Shown here one piece after another: positions 1 to 5,980 of a DNA stretch of 7,388 nt (positions are counted from its first letter, which is position 1; each line of letters begins with the position of its first letter). The stretch is taken from contig URVL01000117.1 in assembly GCA_900551265.1 (NCBI GenBank), positions 1 through 7,388 of the forward strand, read 5' to 3'. The DNA is from an uncultured Eubacteriales bacterium. GTDB taxonomy: Bacteria; Bacillota; Clostridia; Oscillospirales; QAMX01. The position numbers and the translations under genes were made by a program. The notes beneath the pieces were generated by a model. It did no database searches and had not been told where the DNA came from. It saw nothing but the letters and a program-made list of their open reading frames with translations.

Positions 1-1
1 C

Positions 2-1510
2 AACTGCCTCAACCCGACCGCAGATGCCGAAGCGTGCAACGAATGCGAATCGTGCAAAGCCTTCAACGAAAACCGCTCGTTCAACATCCACGAGCTCGAC
101 GCCGCGTCGAACAACTCGGTGGACGACATCCGCAACCTGATCGATCAGGTGCGCATCCCGCCGCAGGTAGGCCGCTACAGCGTCTACATCATCGACGAGG
201 TGCACATGCTCTCCGCAGGTGCTTTTAACGCGCTTTTAAAAACGTTAGAAGAGCCGCCGGAGTACGTCATGTTTATCCTGGCGACTACGGAGCTTCACCG
301 CGTTGCGGCGACTATTTTATCACGCTGTCAGCGGTTTGACTTTAAACGCGTTGACCCCAGGGAAATCGCTTCTAATCTCTCCGCAATTGCGGAAAAGGAA
401 GGCGTTCGAATTTCACCAAAAGCGCTTGATCTGCTTGCAAAGCTTGCAGATGGATCCGTACGCGATTCCCTGTCGCTCCTGGAACGCTGTATGATTGGCC
501 ACGATGGCAGCGAGCTGAGCGAAGCAGCGGTAATTGAAGCTATGGGAATTTCATCTAATGAAAGCCTGTTTGCCATTGTAGAGGCAATTGCCGAACAAAA
601 TGCTTCTTCTGCCCTCCTGGCTCTTGATCGGATTTATATGGATGGACGCGATATCCGCTCCTCTCTGGAGCGTCTCGCCGCCTATTTTCGAGATGTCCTT
701 TTATACCAGACGGCACCTGACTCTGCACCAACGCTCTCTTCCCCGGGTTTTGATCACGAGGCCCTCCTGCGCGACGCACGGCGATTTTCAGCGCGTCATG
801 TTATGGATATCGTATCCACTTTGCAGAAAACCGTCAACGCCTTGCAGCGTTCTTCAGCCGGACGTTTGGAGGCGGAACTTTGCCTAATCGAGCTTTGTGC
901 CCCGGAGGTAGTCGCCGGAGACGAAGCACAGCTTGCAGGACGTATTGCCGCGCTTGAAACAAGGCTGGCGTCAGGGGTTTTCGCTGCGCCTATACAAAGC
1001 CGGCAGAAAGCCGCACCGCAAGGTACGCCGCCCCAAGACGACGATTGCCCATTCCCCTTGGAGGATGACGTTCCTCCGCCTCTCGGAGATCAGGATGCAC
1101 CGCCGGAAATTGCAGACACATCTTCGCCTTCCCAGGCGAAGCGCGATGCAGTCACGAGCGCCAAAGCGCCGTCGCGATCGGAAATTGCCTCGGAGAGCAA
1201 AATCGCCATTTTGAAGGCGCTGAGCGGCGTTCTCCCCCGTTCTGCCTACACGCATTTGACGCTGGCAAAAATGTATTATGAAAATCAGATTTTAACGCTT
1301 GCCGTTGAAGGCGAGATATCCGTGATGCTTCTTGATAAGGCGGAAATACGGAACATGGTTGCAGGCGCTGCCTCACGCGTCCTTGGAGAGTCTTGCACCG
1401 TACGTGTTTCTCCTGCGGAGCGTGAACAAAAAGGAAACCATAATTTTGACGGTTTTGACACCATTGTGAAGGACGGCCGTGCCGCCGGTGTCACGATCGA
1501 TCTTCAATAA
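2..1510 (+). CDS. dnaX: DNA polymerase III subunit gamma/tau, 5'-truncated (possible chimera)
   Basis: This is the clamp-loader ATPase subunit that loads the sliding clamp and tethers polymerase cores. 502 codons are visible and end at TAA 1508-1510. The start and the Walker A P-loop lie upstream of the window. Visible in order: zinc-site cysteines at fragment residues 2, 12, 15 and 18; Walker B with the DEVH motif near nt 194-205; the sensor-1 segment FILATTE; and the SRC arginine finger at nt 320-328. An AAA+ lid/collar domain follows to about nt 960, then a Pro/Asp-rich linker (about 1000-1190) and a C-terminal tau-type domain (about 1200-1490). The gene leads the conserved dnaX-ybaB-recR cluster. 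Oddity: codons up to about nt 214 are GC-rich with Bacteroidales-type residues (NIHELDAASNNSVDDIR), while the rest reads as clostridial (SAGAFNALL, RCQRFDFKR). The gene may therefore be an artificial join. The family call is secure; the integrity of the 5' end is not. Confidence 0.95.
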   Translation, partial: NCLNPTADAEACNECESCKAFNENRSFNIHELDAASNNSVDDIRNLIDQVRIPPQVGRYSVYIIDEVHMLSAGAFNALLKTLEEPPEYVMFILATTELHRVAATILSRCQRFDFKRVDPREIASNLSAIAEKEGVRISPKALDLLAKLADGSVRDSLSLLERCMIGHDGSELSEAAVIEAMGISSNESLFAIVEAIAEQNASSALLALDRIYMDGRDIRSSLERLAAYFRDVLLYQTAPDSAPTLSSPGFDHEALLRDARRFSARHVMDIVSTLQKTVNALQRSSAGRLEAELCLIELCAPEVVAGDEAQLAGRIAALETRLASGVFAAPIQSRQKAAPQGTPPQDDDCPFPLEDDVPPPLGDQDAPPEIADTSSPSQAKRDAVTSAKAPSRSEIASESKIAILKALSGVLPRSAYTHLTLAKMYYENQILTLAVEGEISVMLLDKAEIRNMVAGAASRVLGESCTVRVSPAEREQKGNHNFDGFDTIVKDGRAAGVTIDLQ

Positions 1511-1514
1511 AACA

Positions 1515-1520
1515 TTGAGG
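1515..1520 (+). promoter_or_regulatory. Ribosome binding site of ybaB, fixing the ATG at 1527
   Basis: TTGAGG lies 6 nt before the ATG at 1527, in the 16-nt gap after the dnaX stop. It supports this start over an in-frame GTG at 1479 that sits inside dnaX. Confidence 0.6.
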
Positions 1521-1526
1521 TGTACT

Positions 1527-1868
1527 ATGGCAAAAAACAGAATTCCGCCTATGGGCGGCATGAACATGAATGCAATGCTTCGTCAGGCACAAAAAATGCA
1601 GTCCGACATGGAAAATGCCCGCCGTGAGCTCGACGAAAAGGAATATGAATTTGCCTCCGGCGGCGGAGAAGTCCACGCAGTTGTAAATGGAAAATTCGAA
1701 TGTGTTAAGCTTACCATTTCGCCTGAAGTCATTGATCCGGACGACGCCGATATGCTTGCGGATTTGGTTCTTTTAACCATAAATGGGGCCGTTCGTGCTG
1801 CACGCGAAGATGCTGAAAAAACAATGGGACGTGTTTCCGGCGGAATGAATATGGGTGGTCTGTTCTGA
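1527..1868 (+). CDS. ybaB: YbaB/EbfC family nucleoid-associated protein
   Basis: The 113-residue protein belongs to the YbaB/EbfC family of small dimeric DNA-binding proteins that coat the nucleoid. Its exact role is still unsettled, and its link to recombination is mainly genomic context. Seen here: a Met/Gly-rich N-terminus, a helix beginning MNAMLRQAQKMQ, the family core FASGGGEVHAVVNG and a beta strand ending LTISPEVIDPDD. A second helix with the NGAVRAARE segment follows, then a Gly/Met-rich tail ending GGLF. The length is normal for the family. The ATG at 1527 is chosen because it has a ribosome binding site and gives a typical N-terminus; a GTG 48 nt upstream would overlap dnaX. The gene follows dnaX by 16 nt, and its TGA shares one base with the recR ATG, as expected for one operon. 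Confidence 0.95.
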   Translation: MAKNRIPPMGGMNMNAMLRQAQKMQSDMENARRELDEKEYEFASGGGEVHAVVNGKFECVKLTISPEVIDPDDADMLADLVLLTINGAVRAAREDAEKTMGRVSGGMNMGGLF

Positions 1869-2467
1869 TGCGAGCTTTTTCCGCTTCTTTGGAACGTTTG
1901 ATTGAACAATTTGAAAGTCTGCCCGGTATCGGACACAAAACCGCACAACGGTTGGCATTTTATGTGTTAGGACTCCCGGACGAGGCGGCCAGAGCGTTTG
2001 CTGACGCAATTCTGGACGCAAAGGGTTCTGTCCGGCAATGTTCAGTCTGTTATAACCTCTCAGATTCCATGATTTGTCCGATCTGTGACAGTCCGGATCG
2101 TGATCCGGCGACAATCTGTGTTGTTTCCGACCCACGTGATGTCGCAGCGCTTGAACGCACACATGAATATCATGGCCGCTATCACGTTCTGCATGGCGTC
2201 ATTTCTCCCCTGAACCACATAGGTCCTGATGATCTGCGGATCAAGGAGTTAGTTGCCCGTGTGGCGGAGGGAGGCATCCGCGAGGTTATTATGGCGACAG
2301 ATCCCAATACGGAGGGAGAGGCCACCGCAATGTATATTTCCCGGCTTCTTCGCCCATTTGACGTAAAAATTACACGGCTTGCTTACGGCGTACCTGTCGG
2401 GGGACATTTGGAATACGCTGACGAAATTACGCTTCTTCGTGCATTGGATGGCCGGCGTGAATATTAA
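1868..2467 (+). CDS. recR: Recombination mediator protein RecR
   Basis: RecR works with RecO and RecF to load RecA on single-stranded gaps covered by SSB during repair. The 199-residue length is standard. Seen: an N-terminal helix-hairpin-helix with LPGIGHKTAQRLAF (residues 18-31); a four-cysteine zinc finger (C58, C61, C70, C73); a Toprim domain starting ICVVSDPRDV; the HVLHGVISPL segment; TEGEATAMYI; and the C-terminal PVGGHLEYADEITL block. Two positions differ from the commonest form: Ser rather than an acidic or amide residue in VVSD, and His rather than Asp in VGGHLEYAD. Both look like lineage variation, since all structural motifs are intact. The ATG overlaps the ybaB stop (TGATG) and only a weak GGGTGG stands upstream, so translation is probably coupled to ybaB. 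Confidence 0.97.
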   Translation: MRAFSASLERLIEQFESLPGIGHKTAQRLAFYVLGLPDEAARAFADAILDAKGSVRQCSVCYNLSDSMICPICDSPDRDPATICVVSDPRDVAALERTHEYHGRYHVLHGVISPLNHIGPDDLRIKELVARVAEGGIREVIMATDPNTEGEATAMYISRLLRPFDVKITRLAYGVPVGGHLEYADEITLLRALDGRREY

Positions 2468-2492
2468 GAGTGTTCTCTTACGTGCGTTTTTT
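2465..2492 (+). terminator. Weak terminator-like hairpin after recR
   Basis: TAAGAG (2465-2470) and CTCTTA (2475-2480) form a perfect 6-bp stem with a 4-nt TGTT loop; the left arm includes the recR stop codon. A run of six T follows at 2487-2492, but it is separated from the stem by 6 nt and the stem is AT-rich. Termination may be leaky. It is the only hairpin plus T-run seen between the two operons. Confidence 0.35.
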
Positions 2493-2575
2493 CAATTGTG
2501 CCGGATGAAAAAGAGAAATTTGTACTTGCGCTGAATATACGTCTCCGTGATACACAAAAATTATTACTTTTTACA

Positions 2576-2604
2576 TTGAAATTTTTCGTAGAATACGATA
2601 CAAT
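2576..2604 (+). promoter_or_regulatory. Sigma-A-type promoter of the ABC importer operon
   Basis: A -35 box TTGAAA (2576-2581) and a -10 box TACAAT (2599-2604) are separated by exactly 17 nt, each one base from consensus. The DNA upstream is AT-rich. The predicted start is near 2611, giving an untranslated leader of about 44 nt, too short for a typical riboswitch. Two further consensus-like hexamers, TTGACA (2609-2614) and TATAAT (2616-2621), lie just downstream, but they are only 1 nt apart and cannot act as a pair. Confidence 0.65.
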
Positions 2605-2642
2605 AACTTTGACAATATAATAGTGAGGAGATATTGACTCAT

Positions 2643-2650
2643 AAGGAGGA
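2643..2650 (+). promoter_or_regulatory. Ribosome binding site of the substrate-binding protein gene
   Basis: AAGGAGGA sits just upstream of the ATG at 2655, with 5 nt between AGGAGG and the start. It decides for this ATG over an in-frame TTG at 2634, whose GAGGAG (2625-2630) is only 3 nt away. Confidence 0.8.
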
Positions 2651-2654
2651 TAAC

Positions 2655-4199
2655 ATGAAAAAAGGACGCAGGTTCGCCGCCCTTTTGATGTTGATCTCTG
2701 CTGTTTTAACCGTTGCACTGAGCGGTTGCTCAGGCGACAGGGCAGGTACGGCATCTGAGGACGATATTTCCAATGCGGGATTGGCTATCAATGTCGGTCT
2801 CGCAAAAGACCTCGACGATAGTCTTGACCCACACAAAATGGTATCGGCAGGAACTAAAGAAGTCTTATTTAATGTCTTTGAAGGGCTTGTAAAGCCCGAC
2901 TCGGACGGAAATCTTATTCCCGCCGTAGCCGAAAGCTATAAAGTCTCCGATGACGGGACAACTTATACGTTTACACTTCGTGAAGGCGTAAAGTTCCATT
3001 CAGGAGATCCGGTCACGGCGGATGATGTCATTTATTCTATCAAACGCTGTGCCGGTATGCTTGAGGAAGAACCTGAAGCTCTGGTCACAGCGTTTTCTGT
3101 TATTACGGATGTCTACGCTGAAGATGAGCGCACAGTGGTTATTCAGATTGAATCGCCGGATCTTGAGTTTATTTCCTATCTCACCTCAGCTATTATCCCC
3201 GAGGGATATACCGAACAGGCAACTGCGCCGATTGGAACAGGGCCTTTTCAGTTTGTTTCCCGCAGTGCGCAGGAGAATATTGTGTTAAAGCGCTTTGACG
3301 AGTATTGGGGCGAAAAGCCGGAGTTGACTGACGTAACTTTTAAAATTATTACGCAGGATACCGTCGTAACGTCGCTGCGTTCCGGTGCAATTGATCTGTG
3401 CGCTCATCTGACCCCGTCCCAGGCTGCCGAGGTTTCCGGACAATACGATATTGTAAAAGGCGGCATGAACAGCGTGTTCGGCGTTTATCTCAACAATTCC
3501 ATAGCGCCGCTTGATAATGTAAACGTCCGCCGCGCGCTTTGTCATGCCATCAATGTTGAGGAAATCATGGCGCTTGTTTTCAATGGTGAGGGCACTCCGA
3601 TCGGCAGCAGCATGTATCCTGCTTTTGCGAAGTATTTTTGCGAGGATTTGACGGGCTATTATGAATATGACCCGGATAAGGCAGTTGAGATGCTCGCTGA
3701 GGCGGGATATCCGGACGGTTTTGATCTGGAGCTTACCGTTGCATCCAATCACACACAGTATGTTGAGACGGCGCAGGTCGTATATGAGCAACTTCAGGCA
3801 GTTGGTGTGAACGTTACCATTCGCCAGGTTGAGTGGGAAACATGGCTTTCCGAAGTTTATATAGGGCGTAATTATGAAGCCACTATCATAGACTTTGATG
3901 CTTCCACGATGACGGCTCGGGCTCTGTTGGAACGGTTTACTTCAGATTATCCGCAGAATATCTCTTATTTTTCAAATGAGGAGTACGACGCTGCGTACGC
4001 TGAGGCCGCTTCCGCTACAACAGATGAAGATCAGATTGCCGCCTATAGGCGTTGCCAGGAAATTCTGACGGAACAGGCCGCGAACATCTATCTAATGGAT
4101 ATGGCGGATATGGTAGCAATCCGGTCAGATCTCGAAGGATACGAATTTTACCCCATTTTTGTAGTAGACCTATCCAAAATTCATTTAAAGACTGAATAA
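2655..4199 (+). CDS. ABC transporter substrate-binding lipoprotein, family 5 (peptide/nickel type)
   Basis: This is the extracellular ligand-capture subunit of the importer encoded downstream. The 514-residue length is typical of the SBP_bac_5 family. The N-terminus is a lipoprotein signal: basic MKKGRR, a hydrophobic stretch (about residues 7-22) and the lipobox LSGC with Cys25 as the predicted lipidation site. Family hallmarks follow: the signature block with DDGTTYTFTLREGVKFHSGD from residue 99 and TADDVIYSIKR, PIGTGPFQF from residue 192, and VNVRRALCHAIN with EEI further on. The chosen ATG has a strong ribosome binding site and gives a clean signal peptide. It is the first gene of the operon, 21 nt before the permease, with its own promoter upstream. 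The family includes binders of di- and oligopeptides, nickel, opines and some sugars. The ligand cannot be read from sequence, so no dppA/oppA/nikA symbol is given. Confidence 0.93.
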   Translation: MKKGRRFAALLMLISAVLTVALSGCSGDRAGTASEDDISNAGLAINVGLAKDLDDSLDPHKMVSAGTKEVLFNVFEGLVKPDSDGNLIPAVAESYKVSDDGTTYTFTLREGVKFHSGDPVTADDVIYSIKRCAGMLEEEPEALVTAFSVITDVYAEDERTVVIQIESPDLEFISYLTSAIIPEGYTEQATAPIGTGPFQFVSRSAQENIVLKRFDEYWGEKPELTDVTFKIITQDTVVTSLRSGAIDLCAHLTPSQAAEVSGQYDIVKGGMNSVFGVYLNNSIAPLDNVNVRRALCHAINVEEIMALVFNGEGTPIGSSMYPAFAKYFCEDLTGYYEYDPDKAVEMLAEAGYPDGFDLELTVASNHTQYVETAQVVYEQLQAVGVNVTIRQVEWETWLSEVYIGRNYEATIIDFDASTMTARALLERFTSDYPQNISYFSNEEYDAAYAEAASATTDEDQIAAYRRCQEILTEQAANIYLMDMADMVAIRSDLEGYEFYPIFVVDLSKIHLKTE

Positions 4200-4205
4200 A
4201 TTGAG

Positions 4206-4214
4206 AAAGGAGGG
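4206..4214 (+). promoter_or_regulatory. Ribosome binding site deciding the TTG start of permease 1
   Basis: AAAGGAGGG precedes the TTG at 4221, with 7 nt between AGGAGG and the start codon. This optimal spacing, plus the natural N-terminus RYFFKKL before the first membrane helix, makes the TTG the likely start. Confidence 0.8.
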
Positions 4215-4220
4215 CAGGAA

Positions 4221-5177
4221 TTGCGATATTTTTTTAAAAAACTTGTCTCACTCATTATTACATTGTTGTTAGTATCCTTTCTTGCCTTCCTTACCTTTCA
4301 AATCATTCCCGGAGATCCGGTCACACAGATGCTTGGCACCGAATATACCGAGGAACGGGCCGAACAGCTGCGGGAACAGCTCGGTCTTGACGCACCGGTT
4401 CCCGTCCGCTATATCCGCTGGCTTGGCTCCTTTATAACAGGAGACTTTGGGACTTCTTATTCTTACAGTGTTTCAGTGACTTCTCTCCTTGGCGACAAAT
4501 TTGTGGTCACGGGATTACTTTCCCTACTGGCATTTTTGCTCATTGTGGGAATTTCGATTCCTTTCGCCATTTGGCTTGCTGCACATGAGGACAGTATTTT
4601 GGACAAAATCTTTACTGCGCTCAATCAAATTGCCATGTCTATTCCCCCCTTTTTTCTCGGTATTATGATGACGTTGGTATTGGGACTGCTTTTACATCTT
4701 TTTACACCTGGCAATTATGTCTCCTATACGCAGGATTTTGGCGCTTGCCTTTACTATCTGCTCTTCCCCGCTATCGCAATCGCAATTCCCAAAATTGCCA
4801 TGACGGTAAAACTCCTGAAAAGCTCGATTCAAACCGAATATCAGCGTGATTACGTACGCACGTCTCTCAGTCGCGGAAGTACGAGCCGCCGAGTTCTTTA
4901 CAGACATGTATTGCGCAACGCCGTAATCCCTGTTGTGACCTTTTTGGCACTTATGATTCCCGAAATTGTGGCGGGCAGCATTATCATTGAACAGGTCTTT
5001 ACCGTTCCCGGACTGGGGCGATTGCTCATTAGTTCCATCTCAAACCGGGACTTTCCAGTCGTATGCGCGATTGTTATGGTAATTGCGGCGCTGGTAATTC
5101 TGATGAATTTTCTTGCGGACATTCTCTATCGTGTCATTGATCCGCGCATCCGTGTAGATCAGGAGGCGCTGAAATGA
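4221..5177 (+). CDS. ABC transporter permease, DppB/NikB type
   Basis: This is one of the two inner-membrane subunits that form the importer's channel. The 318-residue length is normal for the DppB/OppB/NikB family. Seen: helix 1 at about residues 8-29 ending in the family motif PGDP (30-33); a soluble segment with REQLGLDAPVPVRYIRWL and GDFGTSY; and further helices at about 94-121, 137-161, 177-199, 235-260 and 283-311. The cytoplasmic EAA-type coupling loop is at about 213-234 (RTSLSRGSTSRRVLYRH, then LRNA). The EQVFTVPGLGRLL block before the last helix is also typical. The start is TTG, backed by a strong ribosome binding site. Its stop overlaps the next permease's ATG (ATGA, 4 nt), which fits equal production of the two partners. 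Substrate specificity is undetermined. Confidence 0.94.
   Translation: MRYFFKKLVSLIITLLLVSFLAFLTFQIIPGDPVTQMLGTEYTEERAEQLREQLGLDAPVPVRYIRWLGSFITGDFGTSYSYSVSVTSLLGDKFVVTGLLSLLAFLLIVGISIPFAIWLAAHEDSILDKIFTALNQIAMSIPPFFLGIMMTLVLGLLLHLFTPGNYVSYTQDFGACLYYLLFPAIAIAIPKIAMTVKLLKSSIQTEYQRDYVRTSLSRGSTSRRVLYRHVLRNAVIPVVTFLALMIPEIVAGSIIIEQVFTVPGLGRLLISSISNRDFPVVCAIVMVIAALVILMNFLADILYRVIDPRIRVDQEALK
5161..5166 (+). promoter_or_regulatory. Ribosome binding site of permease 2, inside permease 1
   Basis: AGGAGG lies within the last codons of permease 1, 7 nt before the ATG at 5174. It would allow direct initiation in addition to coupling through the ATGA overlap. Confidence 0.75.
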
Positions 5178-5980
5178 AACGGTATCATACGTATACAAAA
5201 GTGGGTGGCACGATCTCTGCCATCATGATTCTGCTGATTATTATAGCGGCATTTTGGACACCTTATGATACGACTGCAATGGATAGTGCAGCCAAGCTCT
5301 CCCCGCCCTCCGCCGCGCATTTGCTTGGTACGGACAATCTTGGCCGCGATATTTTAAGCCGTGTGCTGGAAGGCGCCGGCACCACGCTTGTGATCGCTGT
5401 TTTAACGGTTGCGTCAGGTGCATTACTTGGGATCCTCATAGGTGCATTCACCGGTTATTACGGTGGTATCGTCGATAACGTTTTTATGCGTATTTGCGAT
5501 ACCATTACGGCATTTCCCAGTTTTCTATTGGCGCTTGTAATTGTCAGCGTACTGGGAAGCGGGAAATATCACGTTATCATTGCGCTTGGTCTGCTGTTCA
5601 TTCCCAGCTTTGCGCGGATCGTCCGCGGTGAATATGCGCGTGCCGTTACGCAGGCTTACGTCGACAATGCCCGGCTGATGGGGGCCGGGCCGATACGCAT
5701 TATGTTTATGCACATCTTGCCTAACACACGCAGTGTACTTTTATCTGCCATTGCAATCGGCTTTAACAACGCGGTGCTGGCGGAGGCCAGCATGAGTTAT
5801 CTCGGCATTGGCGTTCAACCGCCGGATCCCAGTTTGGGACGTATGCTTGCCGAAGCGCAGAACTATCTGCTCTCCGCTCCATGGTTTGCCATCTCGACAG
5901 GCACGGTGATCGTCCTCCTGATTTTGGGTTTTACGCTGCTCGGCGAGGGAATAGCAAAGGAGGCTGGGCGTAGTGCTTGA
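5174..5980 (+). CDS. ABC transporter permease, DppC/NikC type
   Basis: This is the second membrane subunit of the importer, pairing with the upstream DppB-like permease. At 268 residues it is at the short end for DppC/OppC/NikC proteins because the N-terminal cytoplasmic tail is brief. Seen: the first helix at about residues 11-33; the family motif [12 protein letters not shown] from residue 52; a helix-rich core with [13 protein letters not shown] and the following [10 protein letters not shown]; and the coupling loop at 164-184 (DNARLMGAG, then HILPN). The [20 protein letters not shown] block and a last hydrophobic helix ending LLGEGI follow. It shares 4 nt with permease 1 and 8 nt with the ATPase gene, so all are expected on one transcript. 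Confidence 0.94.
   Translation: MKRYHTYTKVGGTISAIMILLIIIAAFWTPYDTTAMDSAAKLSPPSAAHLLGTDNLGRDILSRVLEGAGTTLVIAVLTVASGALLGILIGAFTGYYGGIVDNVFMRICDTITAFPSFLLALVIVSVLGSGKYHVIIALGLLFIPSFARIVRGEYARAVTQAYVDNARLMGAGPIRIMFMHILPNTRSVLLSAIAIGFNNAVLAEASMSYLGIGVQPPDPSLGRMLAEAQNYLLSAPWFAISTGTVIVLLILGFTLLGEGIAKEAGRSA
5956..5963 (+). promoter_or_regulatory. Ribosome binding site deciding the GTG start of the ATPase gene
   Basis: AAAGGAGG ends 9 nt before GTG 5973-5975. No other start with a comparable site precedes the conserved N-terminal strand [10 protein letters not shown], so the GTG is preferred even though it overlaps permease 2 by 8 nt. Confidence 0.75.

Noticed and set aside
119..121. GTG at 119 as a start codon for dnaX
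   Set aside because: The frame is open to position 2 and the upstream codons encode the DnaX zinc-binding cysteines, so the true start lies outside the window.
34..228. 64-codon open frame overlapping the dnaX 5' part
   Set aside because: It is Arg/Pro/His-rich low-complexity translation in a different frame of a GC-rich conserved gene; no ribosome binding site or family resemblance.
1427..1433. CAAAAAG as a programmed frameshift site producing a short gamma form of DnaX
   Set aside because: It has only five A's, lacks the A-AAA-AAG heptamer, and lies about 25 codons before the stop, too late to make a gamma-like product.
1583..1948. 121-codon minus-strand open frame across ybaB and recR
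   Set aside because: It is Ser/Pro-rich and antisense to two well-conserved genes; no support for coding.
2556..2586. Inverted repeat AAAAATT / AATTTTT around the -35 box as an operator
   Set aside because: The arms are pure A/T with a 17-nt loop in AT-rich DNA, so chance is a sufficient explanation.
2634..2654. TTG at 2634 as the start of the binding protein
   Set aside because: It is in frame with a GAGGAG nearby, but spacing is only 3 nt and it would add acidic residues before the signal peptide; the ATG at 2655 has an ideal site.
2605..2654. Riboswitch or T-box leader before the importer operon
   Set aside because: From the predicted transcription start the leader is only about 44 nt and shows no structured aptamer-like element.
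3285..3791. 168-codon minus-strand open frame inside the substrate-binding protein gene
   Set aside because: It is entirely antisense to a clear family 5 binding protein, with no recognisable domain.
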